A stretch of DNA of 64,000 nt from Motacilla alba alba (lineage: Eukaryota; Chordata; Aves; Passeriformes; Motacillidae), in assembly GCF_015832195.1 (NCBI RefSeq), contig NC_052018.1, positions 63,239,666 to 63,303,665 on the forward strand. Direction: 5' to 3'. Below are positions 25,366 through 39,039 of the stretch, in pieces (positions within the stretch are counted from its first letter, which is position 1; each line of letters opens with the position of its first letter). The notes under the pieces are model-generated. The model was not told the origin of the DNA. It ran no database searches and was given only the letters and a program-made list of their open reading frames with translations. A program made the position numbers and the translations under genes.

Positions 25366-25930
25366 ACGGGAGATCAGCCCTAAGCCGGCCCGCCACGCAA
25401 CGCGCGCTCGGTGGGAAATTAGGCACAGATTGACGCCGTCCTCGTCCTTGTTCCCCGGAGTCAAGAATCCAGGGGTGGGCGCTGGGCTGGAGGCCGCAGG
25501 AGGGGCGGCTGCCCGCTCACCGAAGCGCTAGGGCGCTGCCCGCCGGGGCCGTGGGCGCCGCGGGAGCCCCGGCCCGGCCCGGCCCCTCAGCCACCTGCGC
25601 GGGGCGGCCGCGGCGCCAGCGCGCCCCCCGGCGGCGGCCGCGCGCTCTGCCGCCGGCCCGCTGAGGGCGGGGGGCCGGGAGCCGCCCCCGAGCCGGGAAC
25701 CTCCTTCCGCACCGCGGCCAGGGGCTCTGCGGGGCCGGGGAGCCTCAACAAGGATCAACACAGGAGGGGCCCGGCTCTCAGCCAGGGCAGTCGGTCGCTG
25801 AGTGTGAGTGCTCGTCACTGCCCTGCCCGTGGGACCCCTGGAGAGCCGTGGAGGGAGAGCCGTGCCCGCCGACGGAGACCCTCCCCAGCACCCGGCCTGA
25901 GGTGGGTGCGGGCGCTAGCGAAATCTCTGG
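25366..25930. promoter_or_regulatory. Orphan CpG island between CITED2 and TXLNB
   Basis: About 550 bases are very CpG-dense (for example gcgcgctcgg, ggcggccgcggcg, ccccggcggcggcc) in an otherwise AT-rich spacer. It starts 3.3 kb after CITED2 and ends about 19 kb before the TXLNB start codon. A donor-like site lies on each strand: + strand tgag|gtgggtg at 25,901/25,902, and minus-strand cttcg|gtgagcgg at 25,521/25,520. These properties suit a promoter island, either for a distal TXLNB first exon or for a non-coding RNA. I cannot choose between them from sequence alone. Confidence 0.6.
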
Positions 25931-25995
25931 ACGCAGATTTGGAAAAGAAGCACACAAACCCGGTGAAAACATGCCTGTCGGTCTCAGGTTTTATT

Positions 25996-26059
25996 AAAAA
26001 AAAAAAAAAGAAAAGAAAAAAAAGAAAAGAAAAAAATTTAAAAAGTAAAAAAAGAAAAG
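25996..26059. repeat. A/G-rich purine tract
   Basis: Long A-runs are punctuated by single Gs (aaaagaaaag pattern). A mirror T/C-rich tract follows at 26,156-26,205 and could pair with it. This is low-complexity DNA of unknown relevance. Confidence 0.85.
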
Positions 26060-26155
26060 TTATATAAACAAGGATTATCCCCTGCTTATCTTGTCTTGCT
26101 AGGGGGATTGGAAAATTCCAACATCTGGATTTGCGGAGTTCCTTTCATTTGTTTC

Positions 26156-26205
26156 ATTTTTTAGTCACTTTTCTTTTTTTTCTTTTTTTTTTTTACTTTT
26201 TCCCT
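26156..26205. repeat. T/C-rich tract ending in an acceptor-like CCCTAG
   Basis: A long pyrimidine tract ends ctttttccctag|ggagATG at 26,207/26,208. This resembles a splice acceptor about 300 bases after the donor-like site of the CpG island. The downstream sequence shows no recognised protein or convincing donor, so an exon here is only a possibility. Confidence 0.4.
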
Positions 26206-29200
26206 AGGGAGATGTTTTCCGTGCTCAGTTGGATGCAAAGCCCTGTGTATCGCTGGTGTTCAGCCAAAGGCTTGTGTCTGTGGAGCCCCACAGAAGTAGT
26301 TCATCAGGACATCAGTGACTTCTGCACCTATTCTAACCTTGTTCCTGCCCTCTTCCTCCTGCCTCTCCTGACTGCATGGCACATCAGGGCTTAATGTGTG
26401 AGCTGTTACCCAAGGGGACAATACACCCTTGTATCAGGAACCCCAGCAAAATCATGGGTCACAAGCACTGAGTGGAGGGAAATGAAGTCAGAAAAAGCAG
26501 TTCTTGTCCCTGACCCTACAGCTGTCCCTTTTGAAGCCTTCATTTATTCAAAAATACTTTGGGTTTACTGCAGACAGGAATAAGAAATGCCAGTGTTATG
26601 GATCTGGGCTACACACACCAACCTTAGCCAGATCTATTTCTGTATCATCACTCATAGGGAAAGCAGTGTGAGCAAGGACTAGGTAACATTGACAGGAGCT
26701 GTTTAAATGATAAGACAAAGTATTTTTTAAATAGTCTGGCAGATATATTTGTCAGATAACAGTGCACGTGCAATAAAACTCAGATGAGGAATCAGAGGAA
26801 TTTGGAACCCAAGGCAGCAGCATTTTCTCAGGATTTCATGTATTCTAAGTGCATCATTTTGTCAGTAAAGAGGAGGTGTTTTACATAGTTTATGAAAATA
26901 TATTTACACATTTCAATATGGTGTCACTATTGTGCTCACGCGCAAGATAAAGCTGAGTCTCAGTGACTGCAACAATAAAGAGATACATCAAGTGACTGAA
27001 CAGATGAGCTGCTGTTACAGTAGGTTCTCTGTTATTCTCTTTGCCTCATTTTAGAAAAAATGCAACACCAGGTTTTTAATAGAGTTGGTTCAGTCCCTTT
27101 CCATCTGCTGTGCCTTTCCCCCTCTTAAAAAAATTACAGAGGGCCAATTTGATCACAGGCCTGAAACAGATTTTGAAAGACTTATTTACCATATTAAAAC
27201 CAAGCAAAACATTTTCTACCTTTTCAGGCTTCATGAAATGCTAACCAATTTTTTACACCTTTTTCTTTCACTGGACTATTTTGTTGTCTCTCCCTATTGG
27301 AGTGTTCATTTGGCAACATATTGCCTATTTTATAAGCAGTAAAGTAAAATAAAAGAAACTTTCAGAATTGTGAAGTTCCTAAAACTGTGTCTGAAGTCAT
27401 TAGTGCCAGTACACAGCACTTCTCAAGCTCAAAAGCTAATTATTGAGCAGATGCTTTTGCAATAAGATGCTGAGGGCAGTTTTGACCAAGAGCCTCCTAA
27501 GAATTGCCCTGTGAGTTTTCTGCTGCAGGCTGCTTTGCTAGCACTAGTGCACTGTGCAGGAGATGGGGACACTTCTGAGAGTATATAAAATGTCTTATCT
27601 GCTGCTATTCAAACACAAGTAACACAGAGTATTTCAGACTTCTCTCTCTCTCTCTGCCAGGATACGTATTTAAAGGCTTGATACTCCAAATCTTTTCTAT
27701 TTACTTCAAGTTACATTATTTGGTCTAATAAGAGATATTATCTCTGTCGACAAACCTCATACAGTTATATGCCCTCCATCAACTTTATATGAAGTGGAGT
27801 ACATATTTGAAGGCAGAAACAAATTCCTAGGATTTCCCAATGTTGGGGAAAGACACCAAGCTTCTGCACGCATCTGCTTTGTACAGAAACGAAATAGTTA
27901 TATTTTAGGTTCCTTATAGGATTATAAGGGTTATATAGTTATATTTTGGATTGCTTATCAGCAGGCTGCACTAAGGCTAGTGTGTGATCCAACAAGGATG
28001 TGAAGGGCAATGTTCAAATACAGGTATGGGGATGAATACAAAGTCTTTCTAAGTAGCAGGCTGAAAAAAATTAGTGACCGTCACACAGAAAGTTTTAGGG
28101 AAAAGGTCTGAAGACCAGTAAAGCCTTAACTACATGCTATGAACTGGTGCCTATCAGTGGAGTGGTCAGGACGGGTTAGTTTTGCTCATCAGGTCTGACA
28201 GGGCATAACACTGTATGCCAGAAAAGTGGAAAATTCAAGAAAACATGAGGTATTGACATGTTAACCTTCTTCACAGACCATTATTTACAAGAAAAACCTG
28301 AATTTTCTTAGGTGAATGTAAGTGAGCAAAGCTGCTGCTGGATGGAGCCAACAAAGCCTGCAGTTTTGAGCACCAGCTTCTCTGCTCTTGAGGGTGGACA
28401 CAGGATGCGTGTCCCTGCTGCTGGACTGTGAGTAGGGAGCAGTCCTATTCCCATCAGTTGTCCCATTCCCTTCAGTTGTCACACTGGAAACTTGTGACAA
28501 AGGATGGACTTGAAGCCTGTGCTCAGTGCTGCTTCTAAAAACCACCTTCTCTCCTGAAATCCCATCTTGCCCTGCCACGGGCTTCGCAGAGGGGGACCTG
28601 CTGCAGGGCAGCCCTCATTCCATCGTGTCACTTCTTGGTCTCCATCTGAGCTGTCGCCTTTTGAGACCTTGCCTGACATTTTTAATTAAGCACTTTCCGT
28701 GAAAGATGCCAGTGCACAGATAATCAGACAGATTTTTACAAGGAGCTGTTTAAATTGCTGATGCCTACTTGGAGATGCTTAGTTTCAATTCTCAGTTTCT
28801 GTATTGAAGCAGAGCAGTAGTCATTTACCATGACAGATAAAGCCTCGCTGTCAGAGTGCTGCAGAGAGGCTGCAGTACTGGGAGCTCGTAGCTAGGTGTA
28901 GCTGAAGCCCTGCCTTTCTTATTGATTAAAGTATTTAAAAGAGCAGTCTTTTAATTTGATTTATCGTATACATTTTAACTGAATGAACATAGTTAGAATG
29001 AGTAGTGATGGATGCTTACGGAGTAGAGACTTTACCTAGTGTAAGAATAGCTTCTTGGCAATTCCACAATGCCTTCACAAAAATTAGATTAATACACACA
29101 GCGACTCTACTAGACTGATTCCTTTAGCCCAAACCTCTTAGTCCAGGGGTCTTTTTGACATGGTTTTGCACGTAAATATTGCAAGCAATGAAGTCCTTTA

Positions 29201-29478
29201 TTAGAGGGCTGTGTTTTTTTCGCCCAAGCTCTGTTACCAAGGTGTGTGTTTAAAGGGTGAGATTGGCTCCAGAGGAATCAGTGAAGCAGAGCACTTCTAA
29301 ATTCCAAAGCTGAGCTCTCAGTATTTTGGCCTGAGGAAGGAATGGAGACTACTTTTCTTCCTTGCCTCTTTTTCAGATCTCTCCAGCTCTACTGTACATA
29401 ACAGCATGGCTCTGAATGGCATTTTCATAACTGTGATTGTAGATAAGGCAAAGTTCAGGAGTTACATTCTATTCTCTC

Positions 29479-29620
29479 TATTTTGGTTTTTTGGGGTTTT
29501 TTTTGTGGGTTTTTGAGGGTTTTGGGTGGGTTTTTAATTTGGTTTGGGGTTTGTTTGTTTGGTTTGGTTTGGTATTTTTGTTTGTAGTTGATTTTGGTTT
29601 GGGGTTTTGGGGGTTTTATG
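29479..29620. repeat. C-free G/T-rich low-complexity tract with G4 motif
   Basis: There are 142 consecutive bases without a single C, nearly all G and T with TTTGG, TTTTGGGG and GGGTTTT patterns. It includes four G-triplets at 29,507, 29,517, 29,524 and 29,528, separated by 7, 4 and 1 bases. That meets the usual quadruplex pattern on the + strand. Confidence 0.9.
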
Positions 29621-32600
29621 CTTAGCTTTCAAAAGACAGTGGTCTTGAATTGTAAAGATTAGCAGGACTTAACTTTTTATTCACCTGTGTTTTTTTTCCA
29701 GATATGCTTTATAACCAAAATCTAGATCAGTGATCTTTGGGTCCAGTTCTGACCTAGGTAACTGTTTGGTCAGTGAAGTCCAAGTCAGGAATCAAGGCCT
29801 GACTGATGGCTTATCCAGTATAGCCATAACCTTGGGATCCTTTTTGGAGAGCAAGCAGTACTTAATGCCAAAACTGCATAGCATATTCTTAGTCTAATGC
29901 AGTTACTTCAGCTCCCCTGAAGTCACCCCACCAAAATCAGTGGGCCTAAAAGTGCTCAGAACATGTTATTCATTTTAGGAGGACTATATGTTGCTTGGTC
30001 AGGTTATACCATAGTGGTGTAAATTACTCTTGGGCCTTTTCAGTCCTTCAGAGTCTAGAGTGGTGTTGCTGGAGACACTGCTGTATCAAGTTAAAGTGTG
30101 GATTGAGCACAGCACTGCAGATGCAGACATGAATCATCCTCTCTAACCGCAACACCTTGTGTAACAGTGGTAATTTCAGATTGGATTAGATCAGAATTCA
30201 CAATCACTATGATTACTGAGAGTCTGTCTGATATTCTCATTAACTTAATTCAAATATAGTGTCACATATTTGAGTATAATCTAAAAGTGTTGTTTGGATC
30301 AAGAATGGATTAGAGTACGTTCTGATCCATGCTTTGCTCTGACATTAACTTACTGGGGTTTATTACTGTTAAAATCATTCTGATAAAGAACTACTGTGAC
30401 CTTATGATTAGCCTTTTCCTCCGCCTAAAGTGAAAAAACTTGAAAATGTCTTCCTTCTTAGTTTTGAGGGTTTTGTATCATCCTGGTAGCAGGTGGTCTT
30501 TAACTACTGAGAAGGAAAGGAAAGTAGATGGAAATGTGATTGACTAACATTTTCCTAATTTTTTTTCCTCCCTCACAAAAATGAGCTGCTCCAAAGTGTT
30601 TGTCAGTGGCTTTGGTCAGCCTCTTTCATTGTGTGGAAATTGCATGTTGCTTTTTAAGGAAGCTTAAGTACATTCATGAATCACTTTCATGTGTGTCACA
30701 TCTATGGGGTATAGACACTTCTGTTTTTCAGTTGTTCTGCTAAAAAAGTAAAGACATAGATGTATATAATGTTTAATATCCAAACCAATTCACACTGCCA
30801 GTAAAGCATCCATTGTTATCAGGGAGATTTTGTACTTTCCTTTAGAAAGGAAAATTCCCCGCTTACACCTGCTTGTGCCAGGAGTTAGCAGATTCATGAC
30901 TCCTCAGTGTTAGCTGCCTGAGGTCGGTGGTCATGCTGAAATGCTGCGCGACTTTCTTCTTCCACTTTGTTGATGAAGGTTATGTGGAAGATTGATGATC
31001 TGTGGATATCCTTGACACCTGATGGTCTATGAAGGAACCGGGTCATGGAACAGGACTTAAAAATTGATAGAGCCTCACAAGGACCCAGCTAGACAAACCT
31101 TAGTTGGTGACATAAAAGGAAAGAGAATACAGAGAAAACCAGACTCAAAAAACCTGTATTTTCTCCTTGCTTGCTGTTGGCTGGCACATAGGAGCTTTCT
31201 GGGGGCCTTACTGACTAGTGTGTCCTCCAAAAGCTTTTCCTCTTTGTGACTGGCAAATAAGTGAGAAAGGATAGGACTAAAGACTGGCTTTATTTTTTTT
31301 CTATTTTGTGGTTGGTAAAACAGTCCACAGTCGTATGAATTGTAGCTATCCTTCTTGCCTGCTCTGCTAGATGATCTAGAGAGAAAAGATTATGGCACAG
31401 AAGCCAACACTGAGAAGCCTGGAGGTGCAACCAGACAGGAGGAGCCTGCTGCACCAGGAAAGCACAATCATATAACAGAATGGTGGCTCTGGTGATTTAC
31501 TCACTGTCTATTTTACAAGACAGGGAAGACAGATGAAAGATCAAATGATGGGGGGGAAGGAAAACAAACCGAGAAAAGGTAATATTTATTAGTCATTAGA
31601 ATAATGATATTTCAGGCCTGTGATTTTATTTGCATTCTCCTGTGTGGGTTGTCATAGTCACAACCTCTGAAATTTGTCTGAGATCTCACAGATTTTTTTT
31701 TAAATTTAATGACAATCAAAATTACGCATTTCCCTGGTCATGTGGACTATAATTCCTTCATACAGGAATAGATTCCATTGGTTAACATTTAGGCCCTATA
31801 TTTACCTAACAGGCCTCCTTTGTTAAAAGCAGTGTGGGTTTTAGACCATCTTTGCTTAAGCTGACTGGACAGGTCACATGAATTTTTCAACCTATGTAAA
31901 CCCTTTGCAGAAGGTGAAAGCACGTAAAGCCCACAAAGACACAGAACATTTTTGTGAGGTGGACTTCCCTTTCACTCTAAGTATGCAATTTTGCTCCTCC
32001 TGTATTAAGCAAACATGCCACAATTGAAGTAGAAAAGAAGCTGAGCACATCTTGTTCCCATCTGGATGACCTTGGGTAAGCCCTTATTTATTGTGCATCA
32101 ACATGTAACATTTTATGTGTAACATTTTATGTCTCAGTTTACCCTTTCAAATAATGAGTGCAATGTGCTTTTTGCAGTTCACTGCTGCTTGATGTTGAAG
32201 TTACTTAATAGGTTATATTACAATCTTGCATGCGAGCTATTACACAACTGGAAAACACTGGAAGCCACAGAAGCAAACAGTAATTAGTGGTATATCTTGC
32301 AATGCTATAGAAACACAGACAATGGTACAGATTGCCTGATGCTGAGTTTCCACGTGAACTAGAATTGTTCTCTCTGATTCCAGGTGGGGGGCTAAATAGT
32401 TAATTTTCTTCCCTTAGTTCAGCAGTGCTCCAAATAGTTTGAGAGTCTCAAATTACATAACTGCTCTGAGGCTATTGGAAAGCACTAAGATCTGACCCAC
32501 CCTCTCCTTTAGCATGCTGTTAGAGGAAAAACACTCTTTAAATTCATAGTAATAGAGTTTTGGAGACACATCTGAAGAGACTTAAGGCTAAATATTATGT

Positions 32601-35320
32601 ATGTATCTCTCTGTATACTCCTATTCAAGTCCAGGATTTAAATTAAAGACCAAATTGCCTTTCCCAATAAATATGACTTGCATAGGCTTTTTATGTACAC
32701 AGAATGAAGATTTGATATATACTAACAAGTTGGGGACATTGATACCACCTCCTGTATTTGTCTTTCAGCTTAGTAAAATATGAAGCTCACTCTCACCTGA
32801 TCTTTTCTTTATTCATCCTTTCATCTCTTGGGTTCTCTTTTCTTCTTTATTAATTTGGTCCCACAAATGTTATGTTTAATAATGTTCTTCTGCATAGCTA
32901 GAAAACCCTTATAAAAAATCCAGTTGCCACCATTTCACAGTTCTGATCTGCCAGTGCCAATATACCTCTTGCATCCTTTTGCGTTCTCCATGTAGTGATT
33001 CTCCTTCCATGCATGCCTTAAAATAGGTCATTGGTGTTTACATCAGCAGCAGTTTTAGACATCACAGGGTAGTGCTGCCAGTTCTGCTGATCACAGGATC
33101 ATTCCTTCTGAACTAACAGTTCATTGTCCACCCTCTCATTATCCTATAAAATAAGATCCCCTATTGGACTATTTCCCTATTTCACCATCACTGTCTCTTA
33201 TTTTCCCGCTTCTTTCTACAGATCTTTATCTTTCACGACAAGTGTTTCCCTGATTTCCGATTATCATTTATCTCAATCTGTGTCATTTTCATTGTGTCAG
33301 GCCCTAATCTTTCCTCCAGTATTCCTAGACAGGTTAGTCATAACCTCAGTGTGGTTCAGCCCCCTGCCCCCCTCAGTTTCCTTATGATTATCAGCAGAAT
33401 TTGGACCTTTCCAGAGAAAGATGCTTGGCTCCAATTATGAGATGCTTTCTGCCCATATACAGCTCATACAGCTGAAAGATTCAAGCCTTCAATTTCTAAT
33501 TTGCTTTATTCTCTCTGCTGCTCTCGAGCAAGTGCTGTTTGGGAAATCAATGACAGCTCCACACACGAAGCAGCTGCAGGACTGAGCCTTTAATGAGTCT
33601 TTCCCATTTCTAATTTTTATAAGCCAGTTCTAGCAGCAATCTAAAATATACATATTGATAATGAAACTGATGCCAGTGAACATTACTAGCAAATGAAAGG
33701 ATTTAGAAAAGGGAGGAAAAAACAAAGAGAAGTACGGTTTACAAAATAATTGTCTACATTATCATGCTGGAATAGATAATTTCTTCTCTGTAACTCACCC
33801 TTGACCAACATACCACTGGCATTTAGAAGACTTCCCAATTACATTTGATATGCGATTTACAGCATGATCACATCTGAATTAGGCCCAGAGATTTCCCCTG
33901 GCAGGCTCAGAAAATGTCTGGGGTTGATGGTTGACTTGGCCCAACTCTGTTCCCATTGTGTGTTGATAGAAGATGATTTCAAGCTGGAGGAGTATCATTT
34001 TAAAATTAAATTACATGACAAAAATAGATTGTTTCAGGATTCAGTACCTTTTTGAAGTTTCATGCTAGATTTGTGCTCACTTTTAATGGTGTAAATCAGC
34101 AGTAACTTCACTGCAGTACCAGAATAACTAGAAACAGCTAATACTGCTCTTTCCCTTCCCAATAAATTACCTTTATATATGGAGAAGAGTTATTTTCAAA
34201 CTCCTAATATGCATTCAGGTGTGACTGCATGCCTCACCTGAGGGTTTTCTTTACCTTTTGTGTGATTTTTCAAGTGGAGCTCTTCTTGACTCTGCCAAAT
34301 TCTCCAAGTAGCACATAGCATAATGTATTTATGTAGAGTCTGTCTCTTGGGCAAGCTGAAGCGGTGGAAATTGCCCGGAGAAAATTGAAACCCTGATAAT
34401 TGATTTTGCTAGCTCTTAAAGTTTCAAAAGCCTTGAATCCTTCCAAGAATAAATCAAAAACTGTTCGGTAGCAGACCATGGGGATTCCCTCCAGATTCTT
34501 AAGAGTGGTTTCCTTGCTACACTGCAGAAATTATATTCTTACTGATGTAGATTAAGAATGAAATTATTTGCTTAAAATAGTTAAGCCTGTTGCCTATTGG
34601 GGTTTTCTGTGTCAGCTAATTTGGCTGCATTATTAAGTGCCATTGGTAGCCAGGATCTTTGAGCTCTGGAAGAAAAAAAGTGGCAAACATTAGGTATATG
34701 TCAAACTCTTCAGGCCATAAAATCTTATTAGAAGGCAAATCACAACCTTCCACCTTTTTGAGATTGATGTGGAGCTAGGAAATCTGTAGAAAATTGATAC
34801 AGTGTGGAATGCAAATATATTACTCTTCCTCCCCTCCTTTTTTTCACATTAACACAGGACTAAACAGGAGAGAAATTATTCCCAAGAGTCCACCATGAAA
34901 AATGTCCTGTTGGTCCTGGTGTTTACAACGTTTCTCTCCAAGTAAATTAAACCCAGTGGAGATTGGTCTTGACAAACTTTTCATTGGAAAATCATAGGAC
35001 TCTCCCTATACTGATTTAGTTGTAGGTGCCAATGGCAGAAAAACACTGCCAGATTCAGCAGCCTTCTGACTTCTAGACCACTCTTCACATGTCACCGTGC
35101 TTCTGTGTCTCAAGATCCGTTATGAGGGTTCTTTTTAAATTCAAATTATATGTTTCATGTTTATAGGCATTTCTAAATTCTTCATCGACACTATACTTTC
35201 ATTATGTATTTTACATACCTGCTTGTTACTGTATATTATCATGTTATAAGTATATTATATTATTATGTAATGACATAGGTATATTGTGGTCATATTTAAA
35301 CAGAACAGATCAGTGTTATT

Positions 35321-35930
35321 TCACAGAATCACAGAATCATATAATCATAGAATTATGATTAATAATCTATGGTTCAGGTCAAAAGGGGCCATCTAGTTCC
35401 AACCTCCCTGGCACAGGCAGGGACACCTTCCACTAGATTAGGTTGCTGAAAATCCCATCCAGACTGGCCTTGAACACTTCCAGGAATGGGGCATTTACAA
35501 CTTCTCTGGGCAACCTGTTCCAATGCCTCACCAACCTCACACTAAAGAATTTCTTCCTCATATCTTATCTGAATTTACCATCTCTCAGTTCAAAGTAATT
35601 GCCTCTTGTCCTATCACTATCTGTCCATGTAAAAAGTCGCTCTTTCTCATTTGTAAGCTCCCTTTAAATACTGGAAGGTTGCTATAAGGTTTCCCCAGAT
35701 CTTCCCTTCTCCAAGCTGAACAACCCTAATTCTCTTAATATTTTTTTTCATAGGAGAGGTCCTCCCACTTTTTTGTGGCCCTGCTCTGGACTTGCTCCAA
35801 CAGGTCCACACCTTTTTTGTGCTGAGCTGGGCAGATGGGGTGTCATGAGGGCAGAATAGAGGAGAATCACCTTCCTTGACCTGCTGGCCATGCTGCTTTT
35901 GATGCAGTCCAGGATGTGTTTGGCCTTCTA
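35321..35930 (-). mobile_element. CR1 LINE, 5'-truncated copy
   Basis: The left end is tcacagaatcacagaatcat, the reverse complement of the CR1 3' terminal octamer-like repeats, so the element lies on the minus strand. Recognisable CR1 blocks follow: ggggccatctagttccaacc, cttccactagattaggttgc, gggcaacctgttccaatg, and gcagtccaggatgtgtttgg near the right end. About 610 bases remain, covering the 3' UTR and the end of ORF2. The ORF is broken by many changes, so the copy is inactive. Confidence 0.92.
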
Positions 35931-38900
35931 ATGATGTTTATAATATAATTGACTGAAATAGTGGTATTACAGCAAGTGGTTCTGTCCCTGCACACTATAA
36001 TTTGAAAAACCTGTATCTGTCAAAAAATAAACCAAAAACTGTTCAGGAGGAAAGCCATGAAAAACTCATTTAGATTCTTAGAGAAGTTCCTGCACAAGAA
36101 TAAAAAATTATACTCTCACTGATACAGAACTGGCACTGAAGTAGCAGACCATGGCAGCCCACTGACGTCTGCATCCCTGTGTGTGACAGGACTGGAAATG
36201 ATAGTCTCCAAATTTCCTTCTGCTGCTGGCTAGCAGGGTCATGGAGGAGCACAGCTACAATTTGCAGAAGGGTGCAGACAGCCCTTTCCTTGCCAGTGCA
36301 GAAGGCAGGAGAACCTCTGCACGCTCTTTGCCTTCTGCCAAAAGACTGGCCTGCAGGACAAATCAGTCTGTATGGCTTCCAGGGGATATTAGGGCTTCTG
36401 CAGAAACAAAGTGTTCATTTAGATGGTAGAACAACTAAGGTTTGCCATTGTTTGTGGTGAAAAATAAACCCTCAAAACTTTTTCAAGTGGTTTTATCCAC
36501 CACAGTATTGCCTTCATTGTCGGCCCTTTTTAAAGCCTTTGAGCATTTGAGAGAGAGACTCTAAACATGAACCATCAGCCTTTCATGTAAACTATCCCAT
36601 GGAACACAGAAAGAGCACACAAAACTCCCAATAGCAATATTATCACTGGAGGGAGCGAGGAGAGGAGGGAACAGGTGAGAGCTGAATGTTGAAGCTGTGG
36701 AAAATGGCCTAGGCAAAGAAGGGAGAAGTTATGTCAGAGGAAGATAGGAAAGAAACCCAAAAGCTTCAGTAACATTGACTTAATGATGAACTTGTCCTTC
36801 CATTTGATAAGGCTGAACACATTCTGTATTATATAGAGCAAATGACCAATACAGATAGAAGTTTTTTTCCTCCCCTGGGAAGTCTATCCTTCAATAGATT
36901 TATGCTGATGATGATTATGTTCAATCCAGAAATAGACAGTTTGTTTGTGATAATCCCTATGACCTCCATGAAAATGCCAATGTGCAACAAAGAGAGCTTA
37001 GGGTTATTGATATGCAATCCAGCTCATAGCTGAACACATCTGTAAAATAAACTCAGTTTTGTTCCTGCAAATTCTCAAGGAATCATCTAGCTTTAATGTG
37101 AGGAAGGTACATTTCTCCTCTTTCTCATGAATTAGGGAATGATTTCTTTCTCTTCCCCCTAAACAGGGACATGAAATGCCTAAAACATTGCAAAAGCTGA
37201 GACCTCAAACACTGTGCAGACTCCACAGAAAGCACTTTCAGTCCACTCTCTTCTGAGCTCGCCAGATGTAACCATCCCAGCATGCAGAATCCATATGCCA
37301 GTCAGTTGGTTGTCCTCAGCGTGTAAATTGCCTGCATGGCAGTTTCAACACACTCCTCTAAATTCCTTTGTCTGAGTTTCCCTTTCCATTTCCAAGACAG
37401 TTGGAATTTCAATTCACAGCCCAAAATCCAGCAGATCCTTTTTAATCTTCTGAAGCTACACCCACATACTCCCCACAAACTTAGTAATACTGATTTTGTC
37501 TGTGCTTTTCTATTTCCTGACTCTACCACAGACTGCTTTATTTACTTGCATATTTAGGAACAACTCAGAATATGTGGCTTTGTACTACTTGTAGCTGATT
37601 TTTATAATGATGACCCCAACTAATTTCCCATTATCAGCGCACTCTAATGTCTCAGGGACATGACCAAGTTCCCAGTGCCCAGTGGGTCCCATAATTTCAT
37701 TTGAGCTGTGATAAGGGTTCCCATACATGTTGTGAGGCTGTTGCAAAAACGAGCTGACATGTAATAGCTTTAATCCCAGTGAAAGAGAGCAAAGCTGAAC
37801 CTGTCTTGCCTTGTGTTTGCCAAGGAGTGAGAATATGCCAGAGTGAGTTTCTATGGCTCAGCTGTTACTTAGCTCCTTGGTAGCTCAGTTGTGCATTTTG
37901 ATTTCAGAGCTGATTTTATTTCAAAAGAAAAATGAACAGGGACTGGAACAGGAGAATTCTTCAGATCAGAAGGAACACAAAGAGCCCATACAAACACTCT
38001 TATTTTCACTGGTATTGTGATCTCTCACACTGCCCTGTCACAAACATCCCCAGAATTTTATCTTCTCTCAAAATATATCCAGCCAGTTTGCAACCCTCTC
38101 CAAAAGATTTTCTACAGAAGCCCCTGACCTTGCAAGCTCACTCCTTTTCATTACCCCTAAATCAGTGACTTCCTTAGGAATACTATGAAGCCACCACCAG
38201 TGTCTGAAGAAAAATGGAAGAACTGATTTTCCCTGAAGCCACAATGCCCATACATCCCCAGATTGTAGGAGCTGCCTTTTCAAAGTAGAGAAATAAGACT
38301 AATGAGAAACCACCTCAAGCATGAACTTTTTGCCCCAACATCTCCAGAAATATAGCAAGACCTTTAGTCCTCTCCAGTAAAATTCTGAGATGCTGCTGAC
38401 ATACAGACTATTTCTGAGCTGGTAGTTCTTGATACTGAGCTGCCCAGTACTGCTTTCTCTGACATCCCTTTTAAATCAGGCACCAAGCATTTCTGCTTAT
38501 TCTGTTGCCATGGATCAGTGTGAAGCTTACTCCAAGTCATTACAGTATACATTTGTTTTGCCACCTTTTGTTCTGAGCCTCTTTGTTTTTCCCTAGAGAC
38601 CAAGTGCCATTTCTCTACTCATAGCCCTGGCTGCCACTTCAGTACCAGCCTATCGTTTCGCCATTGTTTGCATATCTGTGCATTAAGCTGACCTGCATCT
38701 CCTTCTAGGGAGTGGGTAGCAGATGGAGCTCAGGTGATATGGCATCTCAAGATGGTGCTTGAGTGGCTTGTGGGTCACAGAAGTGGAAAATGCTGGTTGC
38801 TACATAAGCAGCATGCAGCTGAGCTCCCTGGGGAGCACTCTGCTTGTATCAACAACTTTGGGCCAATTTGAGCCAGCAGGGTCACATGCAGAAAGTAGGT

Positions 38901-39039
38901 CAGGCAGGTTATCTTGGCTACAGTATTTGTTTGGGAGCTGCTGGGATTGGGGGTATCTACACCACTCACCTCTTTTAGCATTGCTGCCTTAATGGAAAAG
39001 TTGATCAATTTAACAGGGGAGCACCATGGTGGCTAGCAC

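Noticed and set aside
26131..26394. 87-codon frame after the acceptor-like site
   Set aside because: It begins inside the pyrimidine tract (Phe/Leu from T-runs) and has no recognisable domain. Only the splice-like signal was retained as a finding.
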